Of a DNA stretch of 21,985 nt, positions 1 through 8,354 are shown piece after piece. Every line of letters starts with the position of its first letter. Positions within the stretch are counted from its first letter, which is position 1. Both the position numbers and the translations under genes were made by a program. The DNA comes from an uncultured Bartonella sp. (GTDB lineage: Bacteria; Pseudomonadota; Alphaproteobacteria; Rhizobiales; Rhizobiaceae). Below the pieces are notes generated by a model. It searched no databases. It was not told where the DNA came from and worked only from the letters and a program-made list of their open reading frames with translations. The stretch spans positions 1 through 21,985 of the forward strand of contig CAMLON010000025.1 of the NCBI GenBank assembly GCA_946481695.1. The letters are read 5' to 3'.

Positions 1-1
1 C

Positions 2-157
2 TGGGAACGATCTTTTCAAAAAAGTACACCTACAGGATATGAGTTAGCTTATTGTCAAGCCCGCGCGTTTTATGACGAGCACGGCAAAATCACAAGGCTG
101 GATACTTATTCGAGAGGAGCTAATTGCGCTTTTGGTTTTAGTGACGCGCTAAAGTAA
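2..157 (+). CDS. C-terminal end of an unrecognised protein (cut by window edge)
   Basis: An open frame enters at the left edge (codons start at base 2) and stops with TAA at 155-157, giving at least 51 residues that begin WERSFQKSTPTGYELAYCQA and end FGFSDALK. The composition (two Cys, several Tyr, polar, no membrane segment) would suit a small exported protein, but I do not recognise a family. A lipoprotein gene follows 72 bases later on the same strand, so the two may belong together. The N-terminus, and with it any signal peptide, lies outside the window. The frame could also be a chance open stretch; the protein-like composition argues mildly against this. Confidence 0.45.
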   Translation, partial: WERSFQKSTPTGYELAYCQARAFYDEHGKITRLDTYSRGANCAFGFSDALK

Positions 158-229
158 AACAGTTGTTATCGGTTGGTTTTTAATTATTCAGCATGTAGAA
201 AAATTATCTTTATTAGGACTGTTGTTAAA

Positions 230-394
230 ATGAAAAAACGTGCAATAACTATATTTGTGTTCATCGTTTCGGGTCTGTTTCTCACCGCTTGTCAACAAAC
301 CACTGCGACGTCGTCTCAAGAAAAACCGGCTATGGTAAAAAAAAGCGAAAAGCTTTGTGAACGATTAGGGTGTCATGTGACATATCACCCATAA
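230..394 (+). CDS. small lipoprotein, 54 residues
   Basis: I chose the ATG at 230 rather than the upstream in-frame ATG at 173, because from 230 the product starts with a textbook lipoprotein signal: MKKR, a hydrophobic stretch (AITIFVFIVSGLF), then the lipobox LTAC with Cys21 as the lipidation site. The mature peptide is only about 34 residues, polar, with a Gln/Thr/Ser-rich start and two further Cys (in KLCERLGCHV). It would be processed by signal peptidase II and anchored in the inner or outer membrane. I cannot name a family. It resembles the many short orphan lipoproteins of Hyphomicrobiales, some of which are lysis or entericidin-like, but no specific motif supports that here. A decayed IS relic lies immediately downstream. 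Confidence 0.55.
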   Translation: MKKRAITIFVFIVSGLFLTACQQTTATSSQEKPAMVKKSEKLCERLGCHVTYHP

Positions 395-507
395 TTCTGA
401 GTTATTTTCATGGCCTTTACAGGCGTTGTCAAAACAAAGTTGCACTCAGGCCTAGGGTTACCCTTAAAGACGAGACACATTCGCCGTGGTGATTTTAGCG
501 CGGTGAA

Positions 508-1031
508 GTCGCGCAACTGCATATTGCCAAGCTCGTGAAGAAAAAGGCTATAGAAGCAATATGACGGCGGCCTAACACCTAGAAGCCCGCACCGGTCACG
601 AAGTTCATCCCTATCTGTTGCGGCATCTGGCAGTAACGCGGATTAATCAGGTCCAGGCGGTGGACATGAGCTAAAATCCGATGGCGCGTATTTTGTTTAT
701 CTTTGTGCCGTTGTGGACAGGTTTAGCCGACGGGTTTTATCCATCAAGACTATCAATCACGATGGAAACCGCTTTCTCAATAGATGAAGTCGAAGAGGCT
801 CTTGCACATTTTTGTAAACCCGACATATTCAACACCGACAAAGGCTCGCAATTTACGTCGATGGACGTCACGGCAGTACTAAAGATCGTGCGAAGTGAAA
901 GTCATAGCACGACGTCAGTCGGTTCCACCATTACATCCGGAAGCTTCATAAAAAGGACGAAGGAACGTCTTTTAAAGGCATTCATGACGAGTGCAATTGA
1001 TCTCTCCCATTTGCTGTTTATGCTCCAATAA
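508..1031 (+). pseudogene. IS3-family transposase OrfB, degraded remnant
   Basis: Pieces of an IS3-type rve integrase can be read in order across two frames. In the frame of base 508 one reads HIAKLVKKKAIEAI, a stop, RRPNT, a stop, KPAP; this matches the usual pre-catalytic motif (HVARLM..MGIEAIYRRPNTSKPAPGH). From about 594 the frame shifts to GHEVHPYLLRHLAVTRINQV, then AVDMS and a stop where functional enzymes have WAMDITYIPMARG. It continues as PMAR, SITMETAFSIDEVEEALA and PDIFNTDKGSQFTSMD up to a weakly similar FIKRTKERLLKAFMTS. The first two catalytic Asp positions of the DDE triad are still visible (in AVDMS and FNTDKGSQ), but the region around the third is unrecognisable. At least three in-frame stops and one frameshift make it non-functional. 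I could not identify terminal inverted repeats or an orfA. Confidence 0.8.
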
Positions 1032-1253
1032 ATCAAATGCTGTTTTTCCACTCTGCCTCGGAAAGATAACAGAATTTCAGACGGGAAGTTTTTGGAAGGA
1101 AATTGAAGGATGGTTTCAAATCATAATTGATTGAAAGCATTATCCATAAAAATTTCCCTTACATATTTTTCAAAATAGTACGGATTGGGGGTTGTTTTTA
1201 AAAAATGGGAAAGATTGATGTTTGGAAGCTATGGTGAAATGCCAAAATTTAAA
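1032..1253. other. A+T-rich gap between IS remnant and tRNA-Arg
   Basis: This 222-base stretch shows no convincing reading frame, hairpin or promoter. It lies beyond the 3' end of the tRNA-Arg gene, so any right end of the decayed insertion sequence should be here, but I cannot make one out. Confidence 0.3.
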
Positions 1254-1330
1254 TGGCGCACCCGAAGAGATTCGAACTCCTGACCCCCAGATTCGTAGTC
1301 TGGTGCTCTATCCAGCTGAGCTACGGGTGC
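1254..1330 (-). tRNA. tRNA-Arg (anticodon ACG)
   Basis: The minus strand reads GCACCCGTAGCTCAGCTGGA from base 1330 and folds as a complete cloverleaf. The acceptor stem is GCACCCG/CGGGTGC and the D arm is GCTC/GAGC. The anticodon stem is CCAGA/TCTGG around the loop CTACGAA (anticodon ACG), and the T arm is AGGAG-TTCGAAT-CTCTT with one G-T pair. The discriminator is G, and the CCA end is encoded (1254-1256). The length is 77 with CCA. ACG is the anticodon that is modified to ICG and reads CGU, CGC and CGA. An IS relic lies just beyond its 3' end, a usual neighbourhood for insertions. Confidence 0.97.
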
Positions 1331-1630
1331 ACTTTTGAAAACCACCGGAACGGTGTTTCCAGCCAGTTTCATTGCCGACATCCGGATTTGAACATCTTCA
1401 ATCGACTGACAAGCGGTTTCCTAATTGGTTCGTGAAAAAAATGCAAGAGAAGAATTTATTTTTTTGTTCATTCTTGTCGTTAATTCGCTCATATGCGGCT
1501 GAAACGCGGGAAATCCCTATTTTAAAAAACGCTTGTCAATAAAACATCGAGTGAGCCGGTGGTTCACATTTTTACATCATGGCAAGCCTTTTTCGGGCTT
1601 CATTGAAAGCCTTCAAGCTTTATCATAAAA
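1331..1630. other. spacer between tRNA-Arg and histidine kinase gene
   Basis: This 300-base stretch holds no convincing gene. Two short stems near 1583-1620 lie just after the kinase stop codon; on the minus strand they read AAAGC/GCTTT and AAGCC/GGCTT with loops of 6-7 bases. Together they could slow or end transcription, but neither has a clear T-run, so I do not call a terminator. The tRNA-Arg promoter must lie here or further right, and I found no convincing -35/-10 pair. Confidence 0.3.
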
Positions 1631-3154
1631 TTATGCATCGTTGCGTTGGTGTGTTTTTTCGCTTCTTTGGCGTTCATCACCATGCGAGGGGAGATCGGGA
1701 ACGCGAATTTCAAAATGTGCACCGCCACTATCTTCATCAACGAGTGAAATTGTGCCGCCAAGGGCGTGGATAAGCTCTTCGCATATGGTTAGCCCCAAAC
1801 CCGAACCGTTGCGGCTGGTCGAGCCCTGAAACGGTGAAAACAGATGTTCTTTGGCCTTTGCCGGCACACCGGGGCCGGTGTCTATAACGTCGATAATGGC
1901 CATATTGTCGATACGGTGTCCGCTAATGGTGAGCTTGTTTTGAAGATTTTCACCATCTTCCCGCTCCACCATGGCCTGAACAGCATTGCGGCAGAGATTG
2001 GTGAGAACGCGGTGGAGTTGTTCCTCATCGGCATCAACCGTCATATCAACCGGTACATCATTCACAAATTCGACCTGATCGGAACCGGGAAGGGTGAGCG
2101 ATTCAAGCACATCCGCAACAAGGCTGTGAAGGAGAAGTTTTTTACGCTTTGGCGCTTCTTCCTGCGTGCGCCCGTAAGTGATAACAGTCTGGCTATAAGT
2201 GACCGCGCGGTCGATAGCGCGGATAAGTTTCGGTGCAATTTTTTTCACCATAGGGTCTTTTGCCGTGGCGAGGTGGTCCGACATCAATTGCGCGGAAGCC
2301 AGAATATTCCTCATGTCATGATTGATTTTTGAAACCGCAAGCCCCAGATTGGCCAGATGTTTCTGGTGAGCATAGCTTTTTTGCAATTCGCTTTCGATAA
2401 CCGAAATACGTTTTTGTGTCATTCCCAATTCATCACGGCGCGGTTCGGGCACCAGAATTTTGCTGGGATTATGCGGTTCCATCACAAAATCGAGCATATT
2501 GGTGTAGATGCTTTGTAAAGGGCGCACCAGAAGTTCGTGGACGATGAGGTAAATTGTCGTTGCTGCAACAATCGCAATGGTGAGCGAAATGACAACAAAA
2601 TGCCAGGAAAAATCGATCATTGCCTGACGCAATTTCGCGTCGGCGACGGTGACTTCAAGGATAATGTTGGTTCCTTCGATAGGACCGCGAAGGAGCAAAA
2701 TATTATTGCCGCCAAAATAGAGCGTTGTGAGAGAATCAAGAAGGGCTTTGGTTTCGCTATAGTCGGGAAGGTTGATTGTTTCATTGACGTGTTTCAAATC
2801 CGGCGATGTGGCAAGATTGATTTTTTCACCATTTCTGACAATGCTGATGGCCAAAGCATCGGTGGCGGTCAGAACATTTTTTTGCAAGTTCGGGCTTAAG
2901 GTGATTTCGGGGCTGGAAGCCAGAATCATGCTGATGGCTTTTGCCGATTGGTGGTGGTCTTCAAGCCAGCTTTCCTGCATACTGGCAATAGAGGGCATAA
3001 AAACCATAATTTCAGTGATGAAAACCGAAAGCGTAATCAGCAATAACAGGCGAACCCGCATACGCCGGTAGAAGGGGATTTTTTCATGCTCGCGATAAAG
3101 CGACATGCCCGTCGTTTTAGGCGTCTGTTCGCCGGTTATTTCTTCGTTAGCCAT
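1631..3154 (-). CDS. orphan membrane sensor histidine kinase
   Basis: This 507-residue protein should sit in the inner membrane and autophosphorylate on histidine in response to a signal, then pass the phosphate to a response regulator. Membrane segments lie near residues 35-57 and 184-207 and enclose a periplasmic sensor of about 125 residues. A HAMP-like linker follows (about 208-260). The phosphoacceptor is His279 in the atypical H-box KINHDMRN. The ATP-binding domain has the N-box NLCRNAVQAM (386-395), the G1 box DTGPG (425-429), the F-box LFSPF (438-442) and the G2 box GSGLGL (450-455), so all catalytic boxes are intact. The ATG at 3154 has a GAGG ribosome site a few bases upstream. No response-regulator gene is adjacent. 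It is divergent from the first RND operon; a functional link is possible but unproven. The family is confident, the signal unknown. Confidence 0.93.
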   Translation of the reverse strand: MANEEITGEQTPKTTGMSLYREHEKIPFYRRMRVRLLLLITLSVFITEIMVFMPSIASMQESWLEDHHQSAKAISMILASSPEITLSPNLQKNVLTATDALAISIVRNGEKINLATSPDLKHVNETINLPDYSETKALLDSLTTLYFGGNNILLLRGPIEGTNIILEVTVADAKLRQAMIDFSWHFVVISLTIAIVAATTIYLIVHELLVRPLQSIYTNMLDFVMEPHNPSKILVPEPRRDELGMTQKRISVIESELQKSYAHQKHLANLGLAVSKINHDMRNILASAQLMSDHLATAKDPMVKKIAPKLIRAIDRAVTYSQTVITYGRTQEEAPKRKKLLLHSLVADVLESLTLPGSDQVEFVNDVPVDMTVDADEEQLHRVLTNLCRNAVQAMVEREDGENLQNKLTISGHRIDNMAIIDVIDTGPGVPAKAKEHLFSPFQGSTSRNGSGLGLTICEELIHALGGTISLVDEDSGGAHFEIRVPDLPSHGDERQRSEKTHQRNDA

Positions 3155-3521
3155 TCAACCTCTTCAGACGACCGTCATATCGGCGAAAATGCCGCGTCAG
3201 TTCTGACCAATAACGAGTCAATGCTGCCTTATAAAACCCGCATTTTAAATCCAGTCTATAAAAATCATTGATTAAGAACAAATTGTTTTTTCCCTTATCC
3301 GCCCGCAATTTCGGAAGTTGCGATTATTACCGAAATTTAACTGGACGAAAAACCGCTTATTTTGCATGAATTAGAGTCATAAAAACCTGATTGACGGGCT
3401 TGATCGCCGGTTGATGGGGGCATAGAAGCCGCTTGAAATAAAGCGTTAGCAAAAGAATATTTTAAACGAATGCCAGAAAATAGATTATCGGATTTTCTTA
3501 TCCTTTAATGAAAGTTGCGCG
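3155..3521. promoter_or_regulatory. divergent regulatory region between histidine kinase and RND operon 1
   Basis: This 367-base spacer must hold promoters for both divergent genes. For the efflux operon the best candidate I see is TTGAAA (3433-3438), 17 bases, then AATATT (3456-3461), which fits sigma-70 only moderately. A perfect 8-bp inverted repeat, AATTTCGG (3307-3314) and CCGAAATT (3330-3337), could be an operator or a hairpin. No regulator gene of the TetR, MarR or LysR type adjoins this operon, unlike the second efflux operon. Confidence 0.35.
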
Positions 3522-4799
3522 ATGAAACGCCCGTCGAAAATTGCCATTGTTGTTATTTTTGCTCTCATTGTCGTGGGACTGTTTGTCTGGCAGGGTTCAA
3601 AAAACGAGAAAACCGACGGTCATGCTACCTCCTCGTCCTCTAAAAACAACGAAGTGGTTGTAAAACCGGTAAGCCAAAAACTCATCAATGACCGTTTAAG
3701 CGCAATAGGCACGGGAAGGGCACTTGCAACCGTTGCCGTCACCCCCTGGTCGAGCGGCGTAATGGACAAGATTTATGTGAGTGCGGGAATGCACGTCAAT
3801 GTCGGCGATCCAGTTGCAAAACTTGATTCCGATAATGAAGAAATTGCCGTCGAGCGCGCCAAAGTGGAAGTCAATGACGCGGAATTGACCATGGCAAGAA
3901 CGGTCAAGTTGCGTGCTTCAAATACGGCAACCGAGGTGCAGGAATTGTCGGCGAAACTCGCACTCGACAAGGCAAGGCTCGCACTGCGTGATGCCGAGCT
4001 TGCGGCCGATCGCCGCACAATCCGTGCGCCGGTAAGCGGCATTGTGGGTATTTTACCGGTTGATGCGGGAAATTACGTAACATCCGATACAACAATCGCC
4101 CGCATAGATAATCGCGATCATATTCTGATTGATGTCTGGGTTCCTGAACGTTTTGCCCCGCTTATCAAAATCGGCCAACAAGTGAAAGCCACTTCTATTG
4201 CCCGCCCCGGTGAAGAATTTGTCGGCCGCATCAGCGCCATTGACAATATGATTGACGAACAAAGCCGCACTTTGCGCATTCGTGCGGAAGTCGATAATGC
4301 CTCCGGTGTGCTCCAGTCGGGCATGTCTTTTTCTGTGTCGCTTGCTTTTCCCGGTGACCCTTATCCGGCTGTCGACCCGCTTGCAATCCAGTGGAACGCC
4401 GAGGGTGCTTATGTCTGGCGGGTGAAAAACGCTCCAATGGAAAATGGTCCAATGAAAGATGCTATTGTGGAACATGTGCGGGTGGGCATTGTCCAGCGCA
4501 ATGCGGATTCCGTGCTGGTCACCGGTGCACTTCATCAAGGAGATCTTGTTGTCACTAAGGGCGTGCAAAATCTGCAAGATAAAAGTGCCGTCGATGTTTT
4601 ACAGGATGAAGGGGCAAAAGAGGCGGGAAAAAACGTTTCTCTTGCCAATCAGGATAATCGTTCGGCTCAATCCGGTGGCGATAGTGAGCCACGCGAAAAA
4701 GCAACAGACGGGACTTCGGATAAAGCCCAGAAAGCGGCCGGTGAACCTCAAGAATTAAAGGGAAACCAAAAGAAAATCCCTGACGGAGCAAACCGGTAA
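3522..4799 (+). CDS. RND efflux periplasmic adaptor subunit (HlyD/MFP family), operon 1
   Basis: This 425-residue protein is the periplasmic adaptor that links an RND pump to an outer-membrane channel. It is anchored by an N-terminal membrane helix (about 8-24, AIVVIFALIVVGLFVW), with no lipobox Cys. The lipoyl halves surround GVMDKIYVSAGMHVNVGDPV and APVSGIVGILPVDAGNYVTS, with a helical hairpin between them (about 105-165) and beta-barrel and membrane-proximal domains after. The last roughly 55 residues are a charged, Gln/Lys/Gly-rich tail of low complexity, unusual for the family. The stop codon overlaps the next start by one base (TAATG), so the two are translationally coupled. The ATG at 3522 has only a weak ribosome site (GAAAG). 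The substrates cannot be told from the sequence. Confidence 0.93.
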   Translation: MKRPSKIAIVVIFALIVVGLFVWQGSKNEKTDGHATSSSSKNNEVVVKPVSQKLINDRLSAIGTGRALATVAVTPWSSGVMDKIYVSAGMHVNVGDPVAKLDSDNEEIAVERAKVEVNDAELTMARTVKLRASNTATEVQELSAKLALDKARLALRDAELAADRRTIRAPVSGIVGILPVDAGNYVTSDTTIARIDNRDHILIDVWVPERFAPLIKIGQQVKATSIARPGEEFVGRISAIDNMIDEQSRTLRIRAEVDNASGVLQSGMSFSVSLAFPGDPYPAVDPLAIQWNAEGAYVWRVKNAPMENGPMKDAIVEHVRVGIVQRNADSVLVTGALHQGDLVVTKGVQNLQDKSAVDVLQDEGAKEAGKNVSLANQDNRSAQSGGDSEPREKATDGTSDKAQKAAGEPQELKGNQKKIPDGANR

Positions 4800-7700
4800 T
4801 GGCGGGCGCGTTTCAGAAATCCGGTGAACGCGAAAAGGATAAAGGCGGGCTGGTTGCGCTTTTTATCCGCCGTCCGGTTTCGGCTTTTGTGCTCAATGTG
4901 CTCATCATGGTGGCGGGGCTTGCCGCACTTCAGGGCATTGATGTGCGCGAATTGCCGGATGTCGACCGTCCGGTGGTGACAGTCTCAACCGATTTCGATG
5001 GTGCGGCGGCTGAAACAATCGACCGTGAAATCACCCAGAAACTTGAAGATGCGGTGGCACGTGTTTCAGGTGTTAAGACCATATCATCGCGTTCCTCTTT
5101 TGCCCGCTCGCGGGTAACGGTCGAATTTAACGACGGTGTCGATCTTAATGTAGCGGCAGCCGATATTCGCGATGCTATTTCGCGTGTTACCAATGATTTG
5201 CCTGATGATGCCGATGCGTCCCGCATTATCAAGGCAGATTCCAATGCTGATGCGGTGATGCGTCTTGCCGTAACGTCAACAACAATGAGTGTCGATGATT
5301 TGACGGTTTTGACTGAAGACCAGATTGTCGACACGCTTTCGGCCGTTTCCGGTGTTGCGGATGTGCAGGTCAATGGCGACCGTGACAAGATTTTCAGAAT
5401 AGACATTAATCCGGCAAAACTCGCAAGTTACGGCCTGACCATTGCCGATGTCACGAAAACACTGTCCGATATGGCACTTGATGCGCCGGCCGGCTCGCTC
5501 AGAAGTTCCAGTCAGGCGCTGGTGGTGAGAGCAACCGCCAATATCTCCACGCCGGAAGAATTCGAGAATGTCTATCTCAACAATCGTGTGCGTATCGGCG
5601 ATATTGCCAATGTTACTCTGGGGCCGGATGTGGAAACCTCGATTGTGCGTGTCAATGGCAAACCCGGTGTCGGGCTTGGTATTGTGCGGCAGGCACAATC
5701 AAACACACTCGATATTTCCGAAGGAATTAGATCGGCTGTTGACAATCTCAACAAAACACTTCCTGAAGGCGTGCATATTACCATAACGAGTGATGATGCA
5801 AGCTTTATCAAAGGCGCTATTCACGAAGTCGAGGTGGCGCTTATTGTTGCGGTTTTAAGCGTTGTGGTTATCATTTTTCTGTTTTTGTGGGATTTGCGCG
5901 CTACTTTCATTCCCGCCCTTTCTATTCCTGTCGCCTTGATCGGCACATTTGCCGCTATTTATCTTGCCGGTTTTTCGGTCAATATTCTAACTCTCCTTGC
6001 ACTTGTTCTTGCGACCGGTCTGGTGGTCGATGATGCGATTGTCGTTCTGGAAAATATTGTGCGTCACCGTAATCTTGGCGCAGGGCCGAGGGCTGCGGCC
6101 GTTATCGGTACAAGAGAAGTGTTTTTTGCTGTGATTGCCACAACACTGACGCTTGTTGCGGTTTTCGTGCCGATTTCCTTTTTGCCAGGTCAGGCAGGCG
6201 GGCTTTTCCGCGAATTCGGTTTTGTGCTGGCAATTGCCATTCTGCTTTCGGCAATTGTGGCTTTGACACTTTGCCCGATGCTTGCTTCAAGATTTCTGAA
6301 AGATGTCAAAAAGCCTGCCGGAGCCGTTGCCGATAATGAGGGAAGTTTAAACGGTGAGGAAAACTCAAACACCGAACTAAACCGGCGCGTTCAGGAACAT
6401 AACGGGCAGGAGGGGCCAAGCTACGGGCATTCCAAACCGGCATTGCTTTTGAAATTTGCCCATGCATTACAGAATTTCTATGCCCACAGCTTGCACCGTG
6501 CTCTTGACCATCCGTGGATTGTGGTTTTGCTTTCAATCGGCTTTGTTATCTTAAGTGCGGGTGGATACCTCACCTTGCGGCAGGAATTGACCCCGTCGGA
6601 AGACCGCGCACAGGTGTTTTTGCGCATTAACGGGCCACAAGGAATTTCTGTCGATTATCTCAATGATGAAATGCGCAAAATAGAAGATGCGCTTTTGCCG
6701 TTCAAAGAAAGGGGCGAAATCATCAATACCTATTCGGTATCAGGCACTTTCGGCTCGTCCAATAACGGTTTTCTCATGCTCAATCTTGCACCTTGGGGCG
6801 AGCGTCACCGCAGCCAGCAGGAAATTGTTCAGGAAATCAATCAAATTATGAAAGGTTTTCCGGCTGTGCGTGTCATTGCGGCGGAAGGTAATTCGCTCGG
6901 CATCAGGGGGGCGGGACAAGGCTTGCAATTTGCAATTCTCGGCACCGATTACGCCAAACTCCAGCCGGTTGCCGATGCGCTGGTCAGAAAAATGCAGGAA
7001 GACCAGCGTTTTGTGCAGCCGCGCTTGAGTGTTGAAGCAACGCAGCCGCAATTGTTCATCGACATTAATCGAGAAAGGGCAACCGATCTCGGTATTGATA
7101 TTTCCGGACTTGCCAATGCCGTGCAATCCATGCTTGACGGGCGCAAAATCGGCTCGGTCTATATTGGCGACCGCTCCTATGATGTAAAGCTTGTGTCGAA
7201 TAGCACACCGGTCAATGACCCGACCGATCTTGAAAATATTTTCATGAAAACGGCAGATGACCGTTTTGTGCCGATGTCGGTGGTGACAACGGTTAAAGAA
7301 AAGCCGGTTCCGCCGGAACTCGGACGGGAATCGCGTATGCGCTCGATTGCCTTGACGGCAAGTCTTGCACCGGGTTTTGCCCTCGGTGAAGCCTATCAGC
7401 AGGCGCTCGAACTTGCAAAACCCATATTGCCCGCGGGAAGCTATATCATCCCGCTTGCCGAGGCTGCCACATTGAGCGAAACCTCTTCCGGCCTTATTAT
7501 TGTGTTCGGCTTTGCATTGGTCATTATTCTTCTTGTTCTTGCCGCACAGTTTGAAAGTTTCATTTCCGGCCTCATTGTTATGGCAACAGTGCCGCTTGGC
7601 CTTGGCAGTGCGGTTTTTGCCATGATGGTGAGCGGGGTAAGCCTGAATGTCTATAGCGAAATCGGGCTGGTGCTGCTTGTCGGTATTATGGCCAAAAACG

Positions 7701-8047
7701 GCATTCTGATTGTCGAATTTGCCGACCAGCTCAGAAACCGCAACCAGACCTTGCGCGAGGCGGTGGAAAATGCCGCCAATATACGTTTGCGGCCGGTGTC
7801 AATGACAATGATTTGCGCCATTCTTGGCGGTGTACCGCTCATTCTTGCAAGCGGGGCGGGTGCAGAAGCCAGAATTTCTTTGGGCTTTGTCATTGTCGGC
7901 GGGCTTGGGCTTGCAACCATTGCAACGCTTTATGTCACACCGGTTACCTATCTCTTGCTTGGCCGCTTTATCCGCCCGAAAGCCGAAGAGGATTTCGAGC
8001 TTGAGGAGGAACTCAATGCCGCGCAAAATGCCAAAACAACCGGCTGA
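4799..8047 (+). CDS. RND efflux transporter permease subunit (AcrB/HAE1 type), operon 1
   Basis: This 1082-residue inner-membrane pump exports drugs or other amphiphiles using the proton gradient, as a trimer. It starts with the usual FIRRPVSAFVLNVLIMVAGL first helix. The proton-relay residues are present: Asp411-Asp412 in [13 protein letters not shown] and Lys966 in GIMAKNGILIVEF. Both porter halves and twelve membrane helices can be followed. A hydrophilic, Asn/Glu/Gly-rich insert at about 500-552, in the cytoplasmic linker between the two halves, accounts for its being longer than the usual 1030-1050. The ATG at 4799 overlaps the adaptor stop, with ACGGAG about 10 bases upstream. Sequence flavour (ELTPSEDRAQVFLRI) differs clearly from the second pump, so this is a distant paralogue and not a recent copy. 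No outer-membrane channel gene is nearby. Confidence 0.95.
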   Translation: MAGAFQKSGEREKDKGGLVALFIRRPVSAFVLNVLIMVAGLAALQGIDVRELPDVDRPVVTVSTDFDGAAAETIDREITQKLEDAVARVSGVKTISSRSSFARSRVTVEFNDGVDLNVAAADIRDAISRVTNDLPDDADASRIIKADSNADAVMRLAVTSTTMSVDDLTVLTEDQIVDTLSAVSGVADVQVNGDRDKIFRIDINPAKLASYGLTIADVTKTLSDMALDAPAGSLRSSSQALVVRATANISTPEEFENVYLNNRVRIGDIANVTLGPDVETSIVRVNGKPGVGLGIVRQAQSNTLDISEGIRSAVDNLNKTLPEGVHITITSDDASFIKGAIHEVEVALIVAVLSVVVIIFLFLWDLRATFIPALSIPVALIGTFAAIYLAGFSVNILTLLALVLATGLVVDDAIVVLENIVRHRNLGAGPRAAAVIGTREVFFAVIATTLTLVAVFVPISFLPGQAGGLFREFGFVLAIAILLSAIVALTLCPMLASRFLKDVKKPAGAVADNEGSLNGEENSNTELNRRVQEHNGQEGPSYGHSKPALLLKFAHALQNFYAHSLHRALDHPWIVVLLSIGFVILSAGGYLTLRQELTPSEDRAQVFLRINGPQGISVDYLNDEMRKIEDALLPFKERGEIINTYSVSGTFGSSNNGFLMLNLAPWGERHRSQQEIVQEINQIMKGFPAVRVIAAEGNSLGIRGAGQGLQFAILGTDYAKLQPVADALVRKMQEDQRFVQPRLSVEATQPQLFIDINRERATDLGIDISGLANAVQSMLDGRKIGSVYIGDRSYDVKLVSNSTPVNDPTDLENIFMKTADDRFVPMSVVTTVKEKPVPPELGRESRMRSIALTASLAPGFALGEAYQQALELAKPILPAGSYIIPLAEAATLSETSSGLIIVFGFALVIILLVLAAQFESFISGLIVMATVPLGLGSAVFAMMVSGVSLNVYSEIGLVLLVGIMAKNGILIVEFADQLRNRNQTLREAVENAANIRLRPVSMTMICAILGGVPLILASGAGAEARISLGFVIVGGLGLATIATLYVTPVTYLLLGRFIRPKAEEDFELEEELNAAQNAKTTG

Positions 8048-8330
8048 AACAAGAGATCAATACGAGAAAAACAAAAAAACGTATCGCGATTTGTTGCTGT
8101 ACCAGAACCGCCAAAACTGATTGATGAAGGTGCGTCACATGTTTGTCCAGAACCGCACCACCGTTGGCTTGTCCGGCTTACAGAATATGTACGGCCGTTA
8201 TCATCCTTAACAGCATTCCGGATGCCCACACTCATACTGTTTGCGGCACAATAGAAACAGTCAAAATAGCAATAGATGATAAAACAGCAGGTAAAATACG
8301 CGTATTATTCTCCTCTCACTTAACAAAAAG
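8048..8330. other. spacer between convergent RND operon 1 and orphan gene
   Basis: I see no gene, strong hairpin or T-run here that would end the plus-strand efflux transcript. The hairpin at 8331-8354 has its T-run only on the minus strand, so efflux transcription may run on into the antisense of the next gene. Confidence 0.3.
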
Positions 8331-8354
8331 CACATTTACCAGTAGGTAAATGTG
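8322..8354 (-). terminator. intrinsic terminator of the orphan gene, containing its stop codon
   Basis: On the minus strand CACATTTACC, a 4-base loop (TACT) and GGTAAATGTG form a perfect 10-bp stem (8331-8354), followed by CTTTTTGTTAAG. The last codons TAC TGG TAA of the upstream gene lie in the loop and the 3' arm, so a ribosome finishing translation would cover the hairpin. Confidence 0.75.

Noticed and set aside
1370..1400. Second tRNA-like T-arm (GGATTTGAAC)
   Set aside because: No acceptor, anticodon or D arm can be built around it.
1253..1435. Plus-strand frame with FELLTPRFVVW
   Set aside because: It is the antisense of tRNA-Arg, a well-known source of false protein calls.
1844..2332. 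162-codon plus-strand frame
   Set aside because: It is antisense to the ATP-binding domain of the histidine kinase, whose motifs are intact.
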